A DNA stretch of 64,000 nucleotides, taken from positions 1-64,000 of the forward strand of contig NZ_BCXG01000026.1 in assembly GCF_001894985.1 (NCBI RefSeq), read 5' to 3'. The notes under the pieces are model-generated. The model was not told where the DNA came from. It ran no database searches and saw only the letters and a list, made by a program, of their open reading frames with translations. The position numbers and the translations under genes are program-made. This stretch comes from Rhodococcus tukisamuensis NBRC 100609 (GTDB lineage: Bacteria; Actinomycetota; Actinomycetes; Mycobacteriales; Mycobacteriaceae). This document shows, one piece after another, positions 44,781 to 54,892 of this stretch (the stretch's first letter is position 1; every line of letters starts with the position of its first letter).

Positions 44781-46094
44781 TCAGACGTCCTTGGAGAGCA
44801 GTCCCCAGCCCTCGAGTCCGTCGTACAGCGGGAAGTCGAGCGCCAGCTTCGAGACCCGGGCCCGCAGGGCCGGCACGTCGGCGGCGGAGCCGGCGGCCAG
44901 CGCGGTGCCGATGATGTCGGCGACCTCGGTGAACTCGGCTTCGCCGAAGCCGCGGGTGGCCAGCGCGGGGGTGCCGATGCGCAGGCCCGACGGGTTCATC
45001 GGCGGGCGCGGGTCGAACGGCACGGCGTTGCGGTTGACCGTGATGCCGATCTCGTGCAGGAGGTCCTCGCCCTGCTGGCCGTCGAGCTGCGAGTGGCGCA
45101 GGTCCACCAGCACCAGGTGCACGTCGGTGCCGCCGGTCAGCACGGAGATGCCGTTGCCCGCGACGTCGGCGCCGGTGAGGCGCTCGGCGAGGATCTTCGA
45201 GCCCGCGATGGTGCGGGCCTGACGGTCCTTGAACTCGTCGGTGGCGGCGATCTTCATCGCGACGGCCTTCGCGGCGATCGCGTGCATCAGCGGCCCGCCC
45301 TGCTGGCCCGGGAAGACCGCGGAGTTGAGCTTCTTGGCCCATTCCTGCTTGGCCAGAATCATGCCGGAGCGGGGTCCGCCGAGCGTCTTGTGCACGGTGG
45401 TGGAGACGACGTCGGCGTGCGGCACCGGCGACGGGTGCAGACCCGCGGCGACCAGGCCGGCGAAGTGCGCCATGTCGACCCACAGCTTGGCGCCGATCTC
45501 GTCGGCGATCGAACGGAAGGCCGCGAAGTCGAGGTGGCGCGGGTACGCGGACCAGCCGGCGATCAGCACCTGCGGGCGCTCGGCCAGTGCGGTCTCGCGC
45601 ACCTGGTCCATGTCGACGACGTGGGTGTCCTCGCGGACGCCGTAGGACGCCACCTCGTACAGCTTGCCGGAGAAGTTCAGCTTCATGCCGTGGGTGAGGT
45701 GCCCGCCGTGCGCGAGGTCCATGCCCATCAGCTTCTCGCCCGGGTTCATCAGCGCCATCAGCACCGCGGCGTTGGCCTGCGCGCCTGCGTGCGGCTGCAC
45801 GTTCGCGAACTCGGCGCCGAAGACGGCCTTGGCACGCTCACGCGCGAGGTTCTCCACGACGTCGACGTGCTCGCACCCGCCGTAGTAGCGGCGGCCCGGG
45901 TAGCCCTCGGCGTACTTGTTGGTGAGCACGCTGCCCTGCGCCTGCAGGACCGCGCGCGGCACGAAGTTCTCCGAGGCGATCATCTCGAGGGTGTCGCGCT
46001 GACGGGCCAGCTCGCCGTTCATCGCCGCGGCGACCTCGGGGTCGAGTTCGGCGAGCGAAGCGTTGTTGACGTCGGTGCTGGGCACAGCGGTCAT
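44781..46094 (-). CDS. glyA: Serine hydroxymethyltransferase
   Basis: 437 residues. PLP-enzyme marks: [49 protein letters not shown] and [17 protein letters not shown], with K236 as the PLP lysine. Makes glycine and methylene-THF from serine. Corresponds to Rv1093. An inverted repeat (CGTGC/GCACG, 46143-46157) lies just upstream of a TAGACT-like -10 (46133-46138), suggesting a regulated promoter. Confidence 0.96.
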   Translation of the reverse strand: MTAVPSTDVNNASLAELDPEVAAAMNGELARQRDTLEMIASENFVPRAVLQAQGSVLTNKYAEGYPGRRYYGGCEHVDVVENLARERAKAVFGAEFANVQPHAGAQANAAVLMALMNPGEKLMGMDLAHGGHLTHGMKLNFSGKLYEVASYGVREDTHVVDMDQVRETALAERPQVLIAGWSAYPRHLDFAAFRSIADEIGAKLWVDMAHFAGLVAAGLHPSPVPHADVVSTTVHKTLGGPRSGMILAKQEWAKKLNSAVFPGQQGGPLMHAIAAKAVAMKIAATDEFKDRQARTIAGSKILAERLTGADVAGNGISVLTGGTDVHLVLVDLRHSQLDGQQGEDLLHEIGITVNRNAVPFDPRPPMNPSGLRIGTPALATRGFGEAEFTEVADIIGTALAAGSAADVPALRARVSKLALDFPLYDGLEGWGLLSKDV

Positions 46095-46187
46095 CGAAGA
46101 TTCTCCAAGGGAAGCCGGGCAGGGGCGCTTCCAGTCTAGAACCGTGCGAACAGCACGAACCCCCGGGTCCTACCCCAGTTCGGTCCC

Positions 46188-46203
46188 GGTGATCGAGATC
46201 ACA
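46188..46203 (+). promoter_or_regulatory. CRP/GlxR-like site upstream of SnoaL-like gene
   Basis: GGTGATCGAGATCACA matches TGTGA-N6-TCACA at all but the first base. It lies in the divergent gap between glyA and the gene at 46286. Confidence 0.6.
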
Positions 46204-46285
46204 GCGACGAAGGCCCCGCGCGGCCGGGTCAACGTGCCCACCGGGCCGCCCGGCCCGAGCCCGCCGCGACCGCCCAGGAGCGCCC

Positions 46286-46759
46286 ATGACCACAGCCGAG
46301 ACGACGTTCGAGGACCTGCTCACCGAACGCGCGATCCTCCGATCCCTGACGCGGATCGCCCGGGCCATGGACGAGCGGGCCTGGGCCGCGCTGGACGACC
46401 TCGTGCTCGCGGACGCGACCGCGAACCTCGGCACCGGCGAGCTGACCGGCCTCCCCGACATCGTCGCCAGCATCCGCTCGTTCCTCGACGAGTGCGGTCC
46501 CACCCAGCACCTGCTCGGCAACGTCCTCGTCGAGGTCGACGGGGAGACCGCCACCAGCCGGGCGTACGTCAGCGACATGCACGTCGGCGCGGGCGACCGC
46601 TCGCACCTGACGTTCTGCACCCTCGGCGACTACCACGACGAGTGGGTCCGGCGCGGCGGCGAATGGCTGCTGAGCAGGCGGGTGAAGGTCAGCAGCGCGC
46701 ACACCGGATCGTTCGAGGTCCTCGGACCCGGTCCGGCCGGATGGGCACCGCGCGGCTGA
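46286..46759 (+). CDS. SnoaL/NTF2-like protein
   Basis: 157 residues in the NTF2-like fold: LTERAILRSLTRIARAMDERAWAALDDLVLADATANLGTGELTGLPDIVASIRSFLDECGPTQHLLGNVLVEVDGETATSRAYV and ERRVKVSSAHTG-like end. The family includes polyketide cyclases and small hydrolases; no catalytic set can be assigned. Start ATG 46286 follows CCAGGAG. Its stop is 3 bp from the convergent DUF885 gene. Confidence 0.82.
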   Translation: MTTAETTFEDLLTERAILRSLTRIARAMDERAWAALDDLVLADATANLGTGELTGLPDIVASIRSFLDECGPTQHLLGNVLVEVDGETATSRAYVSDMHVGAGDRSHLTFCTLGDYHDEWVRRGGEWLLSRRVKVSSAHTGSFEVLGPGPAGWAPRG

Positions 46760-46762
46760 GCG

Positions 46763-47983
46763 TCAGCGCAGCGCGGACGGGATCAGCGGCTCGTCGAGCA
46801 GTCGCCGGAACAGCTCCGACCGCTCGTCCGCGTCCGCGCCCCGGTCCAGCCAGGACCCGAGCAGCCGGTATCCCTCCACGTAGGTGGACGTATAGGCGCG
46901 CCACAGCGGCGAGGACAGGAACCGCAGCGACTGCCGGGCCCGGTCCGGAGTGGTGAGCGTCCAGCGCTGCAGGAACTGGGCGACCTCGTCGTGGTCACGG
47001 CCGCGGTCGTGCAGCAGCAGGGCCGCGTCCTGCCTGACCCCGAGCAACTTGCCCGACGCCGCCGAGAGCGCCTCCGCCCGCTCGCCGTCGAAGCGCAGCC
47101 CCAGGTCCGCGTAGATCTCCTGCGCCCACAGCCCCCAGCCGGCACCGCCGGTGCCTCCGACGATCGACTTCAGCGCCAGGTCCGCCAGCCCCTCCGCCAT
47201 CAGGCACTGCGGGGTGTTCACGAGGAACAGGGTCTGCTCCTGCTGCCCGGCGGCCACCAGCCCGGCCTCCTTGCGGCAGTGCTCGGTGTGGTGGCCGGGG
47301 TACGACTCGTGCGCGATCAGGTGCGGCAGGTTCGCCATGTGCTGCTTGAGGTCGGAGTTGATCGCGACCCGGGACCGGTAGTCCCCCAGGTAGTAGTTGA
47401 ATCCCGACCACGGCTTGTCGCCGACCACCTCGTACTCGACGCGCTCGGTCTCCGGCAGCGGGTAGCGGTCGCGGACCAGGTCGCGCAGCGCGCTGGAGAA
47501 GGCCTCGACGCACTCGGCCAGCCGCTCCGGCGGGATCTCGTCGGCGGACCGGTGTGCCTGCAGACGTTCGGCCAGCGACCGCGTCGGGTCCGCCGCCCCG
47601 CCGCCGGCGAGCACCTCGTCCATCGCCCGGTGCGCGTCCCGGTAGTCCTCCTCCGACCCCGGCTCGATGCGGACGTCGAAGTAGGCGTGAACCTCGTCGA
47701 CGAAGCCGATGTCCTCGCCGGCGAACTTGCGGCCGGAGCACTCGAGCGCGCGCAGGTGGACGTCGAGGAAGGCCGCGCGGTCCGCGGTCAGGTCCACGTC
47801 GGGCAGCTCCGTGCGCAGTTCCGCGGCCCGCCGGGCCAGGTCCCTCGGCAGCGGCGCCGGCGCGTCCGCCACCTGACGACGCAGCGCCGGGTCGCCGGTG
47901 TAGGCGTCGACGAAACCCTCCTCCAACCGGTCGAAACCGAGCCCCAGCAGCAGGTATTCGCGGACGAACGCAACGGGATCCAT
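46763..47983 (-). CDS. DUF885 family putative metallopeptidase
   Basis: 406 residues. [11 protein letters not shown] (H225-E226...H231) is the zinc-site signature of the DUF885/M-type family, with [34 protein letters not shown] and [14 protein letters not shown] around it. No signal peptide, so it is probably cytoplasmic. The shorter start ATG 47983 begins the conserved part; the frame continues upstream without family-like sequence. Confidence 0.82.
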   Translation of the reverse strand: MDPVAFVREYLLLGLGFDRLEEGFVDAYTGDPALRRQVADAPAPLPRDLARRAAELRTELPDVDLTADRAAFLDVHLRALECSGRKFAGEDIGFVDEVHAYFDVRIEPGSEEDYRDAHRAMDEVLAGGGAADPTRSLAERLQAHRSADEIPPERLAECVEAFSSALRDLVRDRYPLPETERVEYEVVGDKPWSGFNYYLGDYRSRVAINSDLKQHMANLPHLIAHESYPGHHTEHCRKEAGLVAAGQQEQTLFLVNTPQCLMAEGLADLALKSIVGGTGGAGWGLWAQEIYADLGLRFDGERAEALSAASGKLLGVRQDAALLLHDRGRDHDEVAQFLQRWTLTTPDRARQSLRFLSSPLWRAYTSTYVEGYRLLGSWLDRGADADERSELFRRLLDEPLIPSALR

Positions 47984-48132
47984 GTGGACCGAGGGTAGTG
48001 CGCCGCCCGGCCGGCGCGGCGGCGGACTCGCGCCAGGACCTCGGGGCAGAGCGCGCAATCCGGACCCGCCGCAGCGGGCCGGTGTGTGAACGCGCACAAT
48101 TCGACCATGCAGACCGAGCGCGAGGTGAGCGC

Positions 48133-49065
48133 ATGGCCAAGGTGAGCGAGTCCAGCCCGTACGTCGAATTCGACCGTAAACAGTGGCGGACCCTGCGTAA
48201 GTCCACCCCGCTGGTGCTCACGGAGGAGGAGCTCCTCGGCCTGCGCGGTCTGGGCGAGCAGATCGACCTCGACGAGGTCGCCGAGGTGTACCTGCCGCTC
48301 TCACGTCTGATCCACCTGCAGGTGGCGGCCCGGCAGCGGCTCTTCGCGGCCACCGCCACCTTCCTCGGCGAGAAGCACCCCGACCGCCAGGTCCCCTTCG
48401 TGATCGGCGTGGCGGGCAGTGTCGCGGTCGGCAAGTCGACCACCGCCCGCGTCCTGCAGGCACTGCTGGCCCGCTGGGACCACCACCCGCGGGTGGACCT
48501 GGTGACCACCGACGGATTCCTCTACTCGACCGCGGAGCTGACCCGGCGGGGCATCATGCACCGCAAGGGTTTTCCCGAGAGCTACGACCGCCGCAAGCTG
48601 CTGCGTTTCGTCACCGAGGTCAAGTCGGGCGCGGAAGAGGTTGCGGCGCCGGTGTACTCACACCGGTCGTACGACGTGCTGGCCGGCCAGTACCACCTCA
48701 TCCGGCAGCCCGACATCCTGATCATCGAGGGCCTCAACGTGCTGCAGACCGGCCCGCGGCTGATGGTCTCGGACCTGTTCGACTTCTCCATCTACGTCGA
48801 CGCGCGGATCGAGGACATCGAACGCTGGTACGTCAAACGCTTTCTGGCGCTGCGCAAGACGTCGTTCGCCGACCCGAACGCACACTTCCACCACTACTCC
48901 GGACTGTCCGACGAGCACGCGACGGTGGCCGCGGAGGAGATCTGGAACTCCACCAACCGGCCGAACCTGGTCGAGAACATCCTGCCGACCCGGCCGCGCG
49001 CGACGCTGGTGCTCCGTAAGGACGCCGACCACTCGATCAACCGGCTCCGCCTGCGCAAGCTGTAG
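48133..49065 (+). CDS. coaA: Type I pantothenate kinase
   Basis: 310 residues. The P-loop [12 protein letters not shown] (about 92-103), then [30 protein letters not shown] and [13 protein letters not shown]. First step of coenzyme A synthesis. Corresponds to Rv1092c. Start ATG 48133 after GAGGTGAG. Convergent with the prenyl synthase through a shared terminator. Confidence 0.96.
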   Translation: MAKVSESSPYVEFDRKQWRTLRKSTPLVLTEEELLGLRGLGEQIDLDEVAEVYLPLSRLIHLQVAARQRLFAATATFLGEKHPDRQVPFVIGVAGSVAVGKSTTARVLQALLARWDHHPRVDLVTTDGFLYSTAELTRRGIMHRKGFPESYDRRKLLRFVTEVKSGAEEVAAPVYSHRSYDVLAGQYHLIRQPDILIIEGLNVLQTGPRLMVSDLFDFSIYVDARIEDIERWYVKRFLALRKTSFADPNAHFHHYSGLSDEHATVAAEEIWNSTNRPNLVENILPTRPRATLVLRKDADHSINRLRLRKL

Positions 49066-49078
49066 GCGACTGCGTCGC

Positions 49079-49122
49079 CCGTGCGCCTTTCTGGCAGCGC
49101 CCGCTACCAGAAGGGCGCACGG
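49079..49122. terminator. Shared terminator of coaA and the prenyl synthase
   Basis: CCGTGCGCCTTTCTGG and its near-exact complement (49107-49122) form a 16-bp stem with one non-pair. Confidence 0.85.
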
Positions 49123-49134
49123 CCGCGGAGCGGC

Positions 49135-49926
49135 CTACGCGCCGAAGCGCCGGTGCCGGGCCGCGTAGTCGCGCAGGGCCCGCAGGAAGTCGACGCGGCG
49201 GAACTCCGGCCAGTACGCCTCGGTGAACCAGATCTCGGAGTACGCGCTCTGCCACAGTAGGAAGCCCGAGAGCCGCTGCTCCCCCGACGTCCGGATCACC
49301 AGGTCCGGGTCGGGCTGGCCGGAGGTGTACAGGTGACCGTCGATGCCCTCGACGCTCATCGCCTTGACCAGGTCGTCGCCGGTCAGGCCCTCGCGCAGCT
49401 TCTCGCTCAGCAGCGACTGCACCGCGTCGGCGATCTCCTGGCGGCCGCCGTAGCCGACCGCGACGTTCACGTGGCAGCCGGTGCCGCCCTGGGTGCCCTC
49501 GGCCGCCTCGCGCAGCCGGCGCGCCTGCGCGTCGGGCAGCAGGTCGAGCGTGCCGACGATCTTGACGCTCCAGTTGTGCGCGGGGCCCGAGATCTCCTCG
49601 ACCACGTCGGTGATGATCTCGAGCAGCGTGTCCAGCTCTTCGGGCTCGCGGCGCAGGTTCTCGGTGGAGAGCAGGTAGATGGTGGCCATCTCGATGCCGG
49701 CCTCGTCGCACCACTGCAGCAGTTGCGCGATCTTGAGCGCACCCATCCGGTGACCGTGCGCGACGTCGGTGAAACCGTTCTCCCGCGCCCATCGGCGGTT
49801 GCCGTCGCACATCACCGCGACGTGGCGCGGCGTGCGAAGGCCCTCGAGTTTTCGGGTCAGCCGTCGCTCGTAGATGCTGTACAGCAGGTTCGGCACCTTC
49901 ACCTGGACATCACCACGAGAGGTCAC
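49135..49926 (-). CDS. Short-chain (Z)-isoprenyl diphosphate synthase, Rv1086 type
   Basis: 263 residues. The cis-prenyltransferase start MCDGNRRWARENG carries the catalytic D41, and DLVIRTSGEQRLSGFLLWQSAYSEIWF is the substrate/dimer motif. Near identity in pattern to mycobacterial Rv1086, which makes (2Z,6E)-farnesyl diphosphate, the starter for decaprenyl phosphate used in cell-wall arabinogalactan; a decaprenyl or undecaprenyl role cannot be excluded. Start GTG/ATG choices near 49926-49896 are uncertain. Confidence 0.9.
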   Translation of the reverse strand: MTSRGDVQVKVPNLLYSIYERRLTRKLEGLRTPRHVAVMCDGNRRWARENGFTDVAHGHRMGALKIAQLLQWCDEAGIEMATIYLLSTENLRREPEELDTLLEIITDVVEEISGPAHNWSVKIVGTLDLLPDAQARRLREAAEGTQGGTGCHVNVAVGYGGRQEIADAVQSLLSEKLREGLTGDDLVKAMSVEGIDGHLYTSGQPDPDLVIRTSGEQRLSGFLLWQSAYSEIWFTEAYWPEFRRVDFLRALRDYAARHRRFGA

Positions 49927-50023
49927 ATTACGCCGCGCGCACCGGCGCCTCGCGCGGGCCGCCGCATTCCGCCGGCGACGGCCTCCCCGGCTGTCTGCGG
50001 GGCCGGTACAGTGACCACCGAAC

Positions 50024-50049
50024 CCGAACCTACGGTACCGTAGGTTCGG
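50024..50049. promoter_or_regulatory. 26-bp perfect palindrome, likely operator of the hemolysin III gene
   Basis: Arms CCGAACCTACGGT (50024-50036) and its exact complement to 50049, no spacer. It lies 27 bp before the ATG, in the divergent gap, so it would overlap a promoter. Confidence 0.75.
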
Positions 50050-50076
50050 CCGTCGTCACGATCACGGGAGCGCGAC

Positions 50077-50742
50077 ATGACCGCACTTGACCAGGCCCCC
50101 ACTCCGGTGAAACCGCGACTGCGCGGCTGGATTCACCTGTGGGCATTCGGGGTCGCCGTCATCGCGGGCGCCGTCCTGGTGACCGGTGCCGTCGGCGTCT
50201 CGGCCCGCGCCGGATTCGCCACTGCCATCTATGCGGCGACGGTGTGCGGCGTATTCGGCGTCAGCGCCACGTACCACCGCGTGCACTGGCCGACGGTCCG
50301 CGCGCGGACCTGGATGAAGCGCGCCGACCACTCGATGATCTTCCTGTTCATCGCGGGCAGCTACACCCCGTTCGCGATGCTCGGGCTGCCGCCGGAGACC
50401 GGCCGCACCCTGCTGACCGTGGTGTGGGCGGGCGCGCTCGCCGGGGTGGCCCTGAAGATGCTGTGGCCCACGGCCCCGCGCTGGGTCGGTGTCCCGCTGT
50501 ACCTGATCCTCGGCTGGGCGATCGTGCCCGTCGCGGGCGAGCTGGCCGGTCAGGTCGGCTGGGCGCCGCTGATCCTGCTCGCCGTCGGCGGGGTCCTCTA
50601 CAGCGTCGGCGCCGTGCTGTACGCGACGAAGTGGCCCAACCCGTGGCCGGCGACCTTCGGCCATCACGAGTTCTTCCACGCCGGCACAGTGGTCGCCGCG
50701 CTGTGCCACTACGTCGCGGTGTGGCTGGTCGTGTTCGGCTGA
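50077..50742 (+). CDS. Hemolysin III (PAQR) family membrane protein
   Basis: 221 residues, seven hydrophobic spans. Conserved histidine sites are [28 protein letters not shown] and [14 protein letters not shown] proteins are likely zinc-dependent lipid hydrolases; haemolysis is not established here. Corresponds to Rv1085c. Start ATG 50077 after CGGGAG. Confidence 0.9.
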   Translation: MTALDQAPTPVKPRLRGWIHLWAFGVAVIAGAVLVTGAVGVSARAGFATAIYAATVCGVFGVSATYHRVHWPTVRARTWMKRADHSMIFLFIAGSYTPFAMLGLPPETGRTLLTVVWAGALAGVALKMLWPTAPRWVGVPLYLILGWAIVPVAGELAGQVGWAPLILLAVGGVLYSVGAVLYATKWPNPWPATFGHHEFFHAGTVVAALCHYVAVWLVVFG

Positions 50743-50773
50743 CCCGCGAACGCCGGGCCACAGCCGTCACGGA

Positions 50774-52792
50774 CTACCTGCCCAGCGCGGCCCGCAGCTC
50801 CGAGGTCCCGGTAACCGGCCGGTCGCAGACCGACCCCCGGCAGACGTACGCCGCGGGGGCCCCGTCGACGAGCGGGCGGTCCGCCAGCAGCGGAACCGAG
50901 TCCGGCGCACCGCCGACCACGACCGCGCCTCCGGGCGCGGCGCGGCGGGCCGCGTCCAGCAACCCGGTCTCGGCACCGTCCGTCGCCACCGCGACCTGGA
51001 TCGGGCCGCGCACCGACGCCTCCGCCACCGCCAGCCAGTGCCCCGCCGACCGCGCCGACCGGGCCAGCAGCGGCGCGCCCCGGTCCAGGGTGTCGGCGAC
51101 CGCGGCGGCGTACCGCGTCGAGCGCTCCGGGTCCGACAGCGACGCCGCCAGCTGCAGCGCCTCCGCCATCGACGAGGCCCCAGACGGGGTCGCGCCGTCG
51201 AACGGGTCCCGCGGGCGGGTGATCAGCCGTTCGGCGTCGTCTGCGGTGTCGAACCAGCAGCCCGGCTCGGCCGGGTCCGCGAAGTGCGTGATCGCCAGGT
51301 CCACCAGTTCCTGTGCGCGGGTGAGCCACTCGGCCTCGCCCGTCGCCTGGTGCAGGGCGAACAGCCCGGTGGCAAGGCAGGCGTGGTCGTCGAGCACCCC
51401 GGCGGCCTCGCCGACGTGTCCGCCCAGCGAGGCCCGGCGCAGCCGGCCGTCCACCAGGTGTGCGTCGACCAGGTACCGCGCGCAGTCCGCGGCGGCGTCC
51501 ACCCAGTCCGGGCGGCCGAATCCCGCACCGGCCTCGGCCAGCGCGGTGATCGCGAGCCCGTTCCAGGCGGTGACCACCTTGTCGTCGCGGGCGGGCTGCG
51601 GTCGGCGCGCGCGGGCCTCGAAGAGCTTCGCCCGCACCGTCGCCCACCGCGACCAGTCCTCGGGATCGGCGGGCAGCTGCAGCACCGAGGTGCCGGCCTC
51701 GAAGGTGCCCGCGGAACTCACCGCGAGCAGCCCTGCCGCCCAGACGCCGTCCTCGAAGCCCAGCACCGCGGCCAGCTCGTCGGGGGTCCACGCATAGGTC
51801 AGGCCCTCGACGCCCTCGGTGTCGGCGTCCAGCGCGGACGCGAAAGCGCCGCTGTCCGTGGACAGGTCACGCATCAGGAACCCTGCGGTCTCCTCGGCCA
51901 CCCGGACCGCGAGCGCCGAGCCGGTGCGACGGCCCAGGTGCGCGTACAGCCGCAGCAGCTGCGCGTTGTCGTAGAGCATCTTCTCGAAGTGCGGAACCAC
52001 CCAGTCGGCGTCCACCGCGTACCGGGCGAAGCCACCGCCGAGCTGGTCGTAGATGCCGCCGCGGGCCATCGCCTCCGCGGTCCGCGCCACGGCGGCCAGC
52101 GGGGTCCCGTCCCCGGTCCGCTCGTGCCCGCGCAGCAGCCCCTCCAGCAGCGCGGTGGGCGGGAACTTCGGCGCGCCGCCGAAGCCACCCCGGGCGACGT
52201 CCTCGTCGCGCAGCGCGGCGGCAGCCGCGGCGTCGAGCAGGGCCGCGTCCACCGGCAGCTGACCCCCGGGGACGCCGGCCGAATTGGCCTGCAGCTCAGC
52301 GGAGATCTGCGCGGACGCGCGCTGCACGTCGCCGCGGCGGGAGTGCCAGGTGTCGCTGATCGCCTCGAGCAGCTGGCCGAACGAGGGCATCCCGCCGCGC
52401 GGCGCGGGCGGGTAGTAGGTACCGCAGTAGAACGGCTCGGCGTCGGGGGTCAGGAAGCAGGTCATCGGCCACCCGCCCTGGCCGGTCATCGCGACCGTCG
52501 CGTTCATGTAGACCGCGTCGAGATCCGGCCGCTCCTCGCGGTCGACCTTGACGCAGACGAAGTTCGCATTCATGACCGCGGCGGTCGCCTCGTCCTCGAA
52601 CGACTCGTGCGCCATCACGTGGCACCAATGACAGGCCGCGTAGCCGATCGACAACAGGATCGGCACGTCCCGTTCCCGCGCCCAGGCCAGCGCCTCCGGC
52701 CCCCACTGCTGCCAGTGCACCGGGTTGTCGGCATGTTGCCGCAGGTAGGGGCTGGTGGCCCCGCCGAGGGCGTTGCGGTCCTGGGCCGTCAT
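50774..52792 (-). CDS. Thioredoxin-domain protein, YyaL/SSP411 family
   Basis: 672 residues. The thioredoxin-like N-terminus has SPYLRQHADNPVHWQQWGPEAL and CHWC (C54, C57), with HVMAHESFEDEATAAVMNANFVCVKVDREERPDLD. The remaining about 450 residues form an (alpha/alpha)6 barrel like N-acyl-glucosamine epimerases, with GGIYDQLGGGFARYAVDADWVVPHFEKMLYDNAQLLR. Corresponds to Rv1084; function unknown. Last gene of the mca-membrane protein-yyaL operon. Confidence 0.92.
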   Translation of the reverse strand: MTAQDRNALGGATSPYLRQHADNPVHWQQWGPEALAWARERDVPILLSIGYAACHWCHVMAHESFEDEATAAVMNANFVCVKVDREERPDLDAVYMNATVAMTGQGGWPMTCFLTPDAEPFYCGTYYPPAPRGGMPSFGQLLEAISDTWHSRRGDVQRASAQISAELQANSAGVPGGQLPVDAALLDAAAAAALRDEDVARGGFGGAPKFPPTALLEGLLRGHERTGDGTPLAAVARTAEAMARGGIYDQLGGGFARYAVDADWVVPHFEKMLYDNAQLLRLYAHLGRRTGSALAVRVAEETAGFLMRDLSTDSGAFASALDADTEGVEGLTYAWTPDELAAVLGFEDGVWAAGLLAVSSAGTFEAGTSVLQLPADPEDWSRWATVRAKLFEARARRPQPARDDKVVTAWNGLAITALAEAGAGFGRPDWVDAAADCARYLVDAHLVDGRLRRASLGGHVGEAAGVLDDHACLATGLFALHQATGEAEWLTRAQELVDLAITHFADPAEPGCWFDTADDAERLITRPRDPFDGATPSGASSMAEALQLAASLSDPERSTRYAAAVADTLDRGAPLLARSARSAGHWLAVAEASVRGPIQVAVATDGAETGLLDAARRAAPGGAVVVGGAPDSVPLLADRPLVDGAPAAYVCRGSVCDRPVTGTSELRAALGR

Positions 52793-53116
52793 CTAGCCGG
52801 GCGTCTGCGTCGGCGGTTCGGTCTTCTTCTTGCCGGTCTTCGGCGCGTCCACCTCGGGGTCCTTCGCCTCCGGCGCCTTCGCGGCGCCGCGGTCGGTGCC
52901 CTCGTCGGCGGCCTGGTCGGCCTCCGGGTGTTCCGGCTCGAAGGTGTCCGGCAGCTTCTTGAGCTGGCGGTTCATCGAGCGGATCAGCAGCGCGGTGCCG
53001 GCCAGCAGCACCAGGATGAGGATCAGGCCGAACGGCGAGGCCTTGCCGTACTCGGGCCCGGTGGGGGTTCCGGGGGTCTGCGCCAGCCAGTCGACTGCCG
53101 CGCTTGCCAAGATCAC
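52793..53116 (-). CDS. Single-span membrane protein, Rv1083 type
   Basis: 107 residues. One hydrophobic span ([17 protein letters not shown]), then a charged tail rich in K, E, D and P. GTG 53116 overlaps the mca stop by 4 bp (GTGA) and its stop abuts the yyaL-like start. The set is operonic in mycobacteria too. Function unknown. Confidence 0.85.
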   Translation of the reverse strand: MILASAAVDWLAQTPGTPTGPEYGKASPFGLILILVLLAGTALLIRSMNRQLKKLPDTFEPEHPEADQAADEGTDRGAAKAPEAKDPEVDAPKTGKKKTEPPTQTPG

Positions 53117-54009
53117 TTCTTCTCCTCGTGGTGCCCGCCACCGACATGGTCGATGCCGGCGAACAGGTCGGTTTCCGGAATGGCCGTGCGCACGCGGGTC
53201 TTCGCGAGCTCGAACTCCTCCGTCGGCCAGATCTTCTGCTGGATGTCCAGCGGCACGGCGAAGAACGACCCGTTCGGGTCGATCTGGGTGGCGTGCGCGC
53301 GCAGGGCGTCGTCGCGCTGCGGGAAGTGGTCACCGCAGGTGATCTGGGTGGTCACCCGGGCCATCAGGTCGCCCTGCTCGGTCTTCCACTTCTTGAGCCA
53401 CTCCGCCATCGGGAACTCTTCGCCGCGACGGTCGTACTCCTCCTGGAACAGCTGCAGGCGCTTGCGGATGAAGCCGTGTGAGTAGTAGAGCTTCGAGATC
53501 TCCCACGGCTCGCCCGCGTCGGGGAACTGCTCCGGGTCCGCGGCGGCGTCGTAGGCCGCCATCGAGACCTCGTGGCAGCGGATGTGGTCGGGGTGCGGGT
53601 ACCCGCCGTTCTCGTCGTACGTCGTCATGACGTGCGGACGGAACTCGCGGATGACACGCACCAGCGCCTCGGTCGGCTCCTCCAGGGGGACCAACGCGAA
53701 GCAGCCCTCGGGCAGCGGCGGCAGCGGGTCGCCCTCGGGTAGTCCGGAGTCCGTGAAGCCCAGCCAGGTCTGCTGCACGCCGAGGATCCGGGCCGCCTCG
53801 GCCATCTCCTCCTTGCGCACCTCGGTGATCCGGTTCCGGACCCCGGGGACGTCCATCGCGGGGTTGAGGATGTCTCCTCGCTCGCCGCCGGTCAGGGTGA
53901 CCACCAGCACGTCGTTGCCCTCGGCCGAATACCGGGCCATCGTCGCGGCACCCTTGCTGGACTCGTCGTCGGGATGGGCGTGCACGGCCATGAGACGCAA
54001 TCCGCTCAC
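53113..54009 (-). CDS. mca: Mycothiol S-conjugate amidase
   Basis: 298 residues. The zinc site [17 protein letters not shown] (H12, D15) and [20 protein letters not shown] place it in the PIG-L/MshB-Mca family, and the length and later sequence (IGEDGRSS-like elements absent, [19 protein letters not shown] present) fit Mca. It cleaves mycothiol-toxin conjugates to mercapturic acids. This is an actinobacterial marker. Corresponds to Rv1082. Start GTG 54009 after GAAGGAA. Confidence 0.95.
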   Translation of the reverse strand: MSGLRLMAVHAHPDDESSKGAATMARYSAEGNDVLVVTLTGGERGDILNPAMDVPGVRNRITEVRKEEMAEAARILGVQQTWLGFTDSGLPEGDPLPPLPEGCFALVPLEEPTEALVRVIREFRPHVMTTYDENGGYPHPDHIRCHEVSMAAYDAAADPEQFPDAGEPWEISKLYYSHGFIRKRLQLFQEEYDRRGEEFPMAEWLKKWKTEQGDLMARVTTQITCGDHFPQRDDALRAHATQIDPNGSFFAVPLDIQQKIWPTEEFELAKTRVRTAIPETDLFAGIDHVGGGHHEEKK

Positions 54010-54217
54010 AGTGTTCCTTCACCTCAGCTTCGCCTGTCGGCCACAGTGGGCCCTGCCGGACGGTTCGGCGGACCGCGCCACCGGCACGCCGTTGTCCTTC
54101 CCCTATAGTTCCACCCGATACCTCCGACGTCAGCCGTGGCCCTGCCCAGCCGCCGGAAGATGGTGCGCCCCGCCGGGCGACGCAGCTCGCCCGGACCGCT
54201 GTACGAGAGCTGAGCCG

Positions 54218-54643
54218 ATGACCGAGAACCTGCCCGCCGACCGCTACCCGACCCCCCAGCGCAGCCTGCGCGGGTCCCGGATCCTCGCGGTCGTGCTGAG
54301 TATCGGCGTCATCGCCCTCGGCGTCGCGCTCGCGTTCCTCGGCTACAACAAGTTCGACAACAAGGACGTCGAAGCGCAGGTCATCTCCTACGACATCGTC
54401 AACGAGTCCACCATCGGGGTCCGGTTCACCGTCACCCGCGAGGTGCCGTCCGACCCCGCTGTGTGCATCGTGCGGGCCCGCTCCCAGGACGGCTCGGAGA
54501 CCGGCCGCCGCGAGGTGTACGTCTCGCCGTCGGAGAGCGGCACTGTCGAGATCACCCTGCCCATCCGAACCTCGCAGCGACCGGCGATCGCGGAGATCTA
54601 CGGCTGCGGCAACGAGACCCCCGGATACCTCACCGCCGGCTGA
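54218..54643 (+). CDS. DUF4307 membrane protein
   Basis: 141 residues: a short cytoplasmic tail, one span (ILAVVLSIGVIALGVALAFLGY) and an extracellular domain with EAQVISYDIVNESTIGVRFTVTREVPSDPAVCIVRARSQDG and two cysteines. Corresponds to Rv1081c, next to mca and greA in mycobacteria as well. Function unknown. Confidence 0.9.
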   Translation: MTENLPADRYPTPQRSLRGSRILAVVLSIGVIALGVALAFLGYNKFDNKDVEAQVISYDIVNESTIGVRFTVTREVPSDPAVCIVRARSQDGSETGRREVYVSPSESGTVEITLPIRTSQRPAIAEIYGCGNETPGYLTAG

Positions 54644-54695
54644 CCGGCGACGCGCACCGGAACTCGACCTCCGTCTGCAAAAACCCCCTTCGTGC

Positions 54696-54892
54696 TAGAA
54701 TTCGCAGGTACACGGTTCCTGACTGGAACCGTGTATTGCTGCATTGGCGGCAGGGTGTACTGCTCACATGACTGAGCCAACCGGGGGATCACACTTTCCG
54801 GGGGACCGCGCGCGCTGCCACCGTCGACCGCTGGAGTTCAGCGGTCAGCCCGGGGGGCCCGCGAGGGTTCCGACTACGAGGAGTGATCGAGC
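54696..54892 (+). promoter_or_regulatory. greA promoter and structured leader
   Basis: TAGAAT at 54696-54701 is a good -10. A hairpin with perfect 11-bp arms (TACACGGTTCC / GGAACCGTGTA, 54709-54735) would start the transcript, and a second stem (GACCGCTG / CAGCGGTC, 54826-54846) lies further down. An ORF from ATG 54768 (42 codons) ends in the overlap ATGA with greA, but its codon use is not gene-like. Confidence 0.5.
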
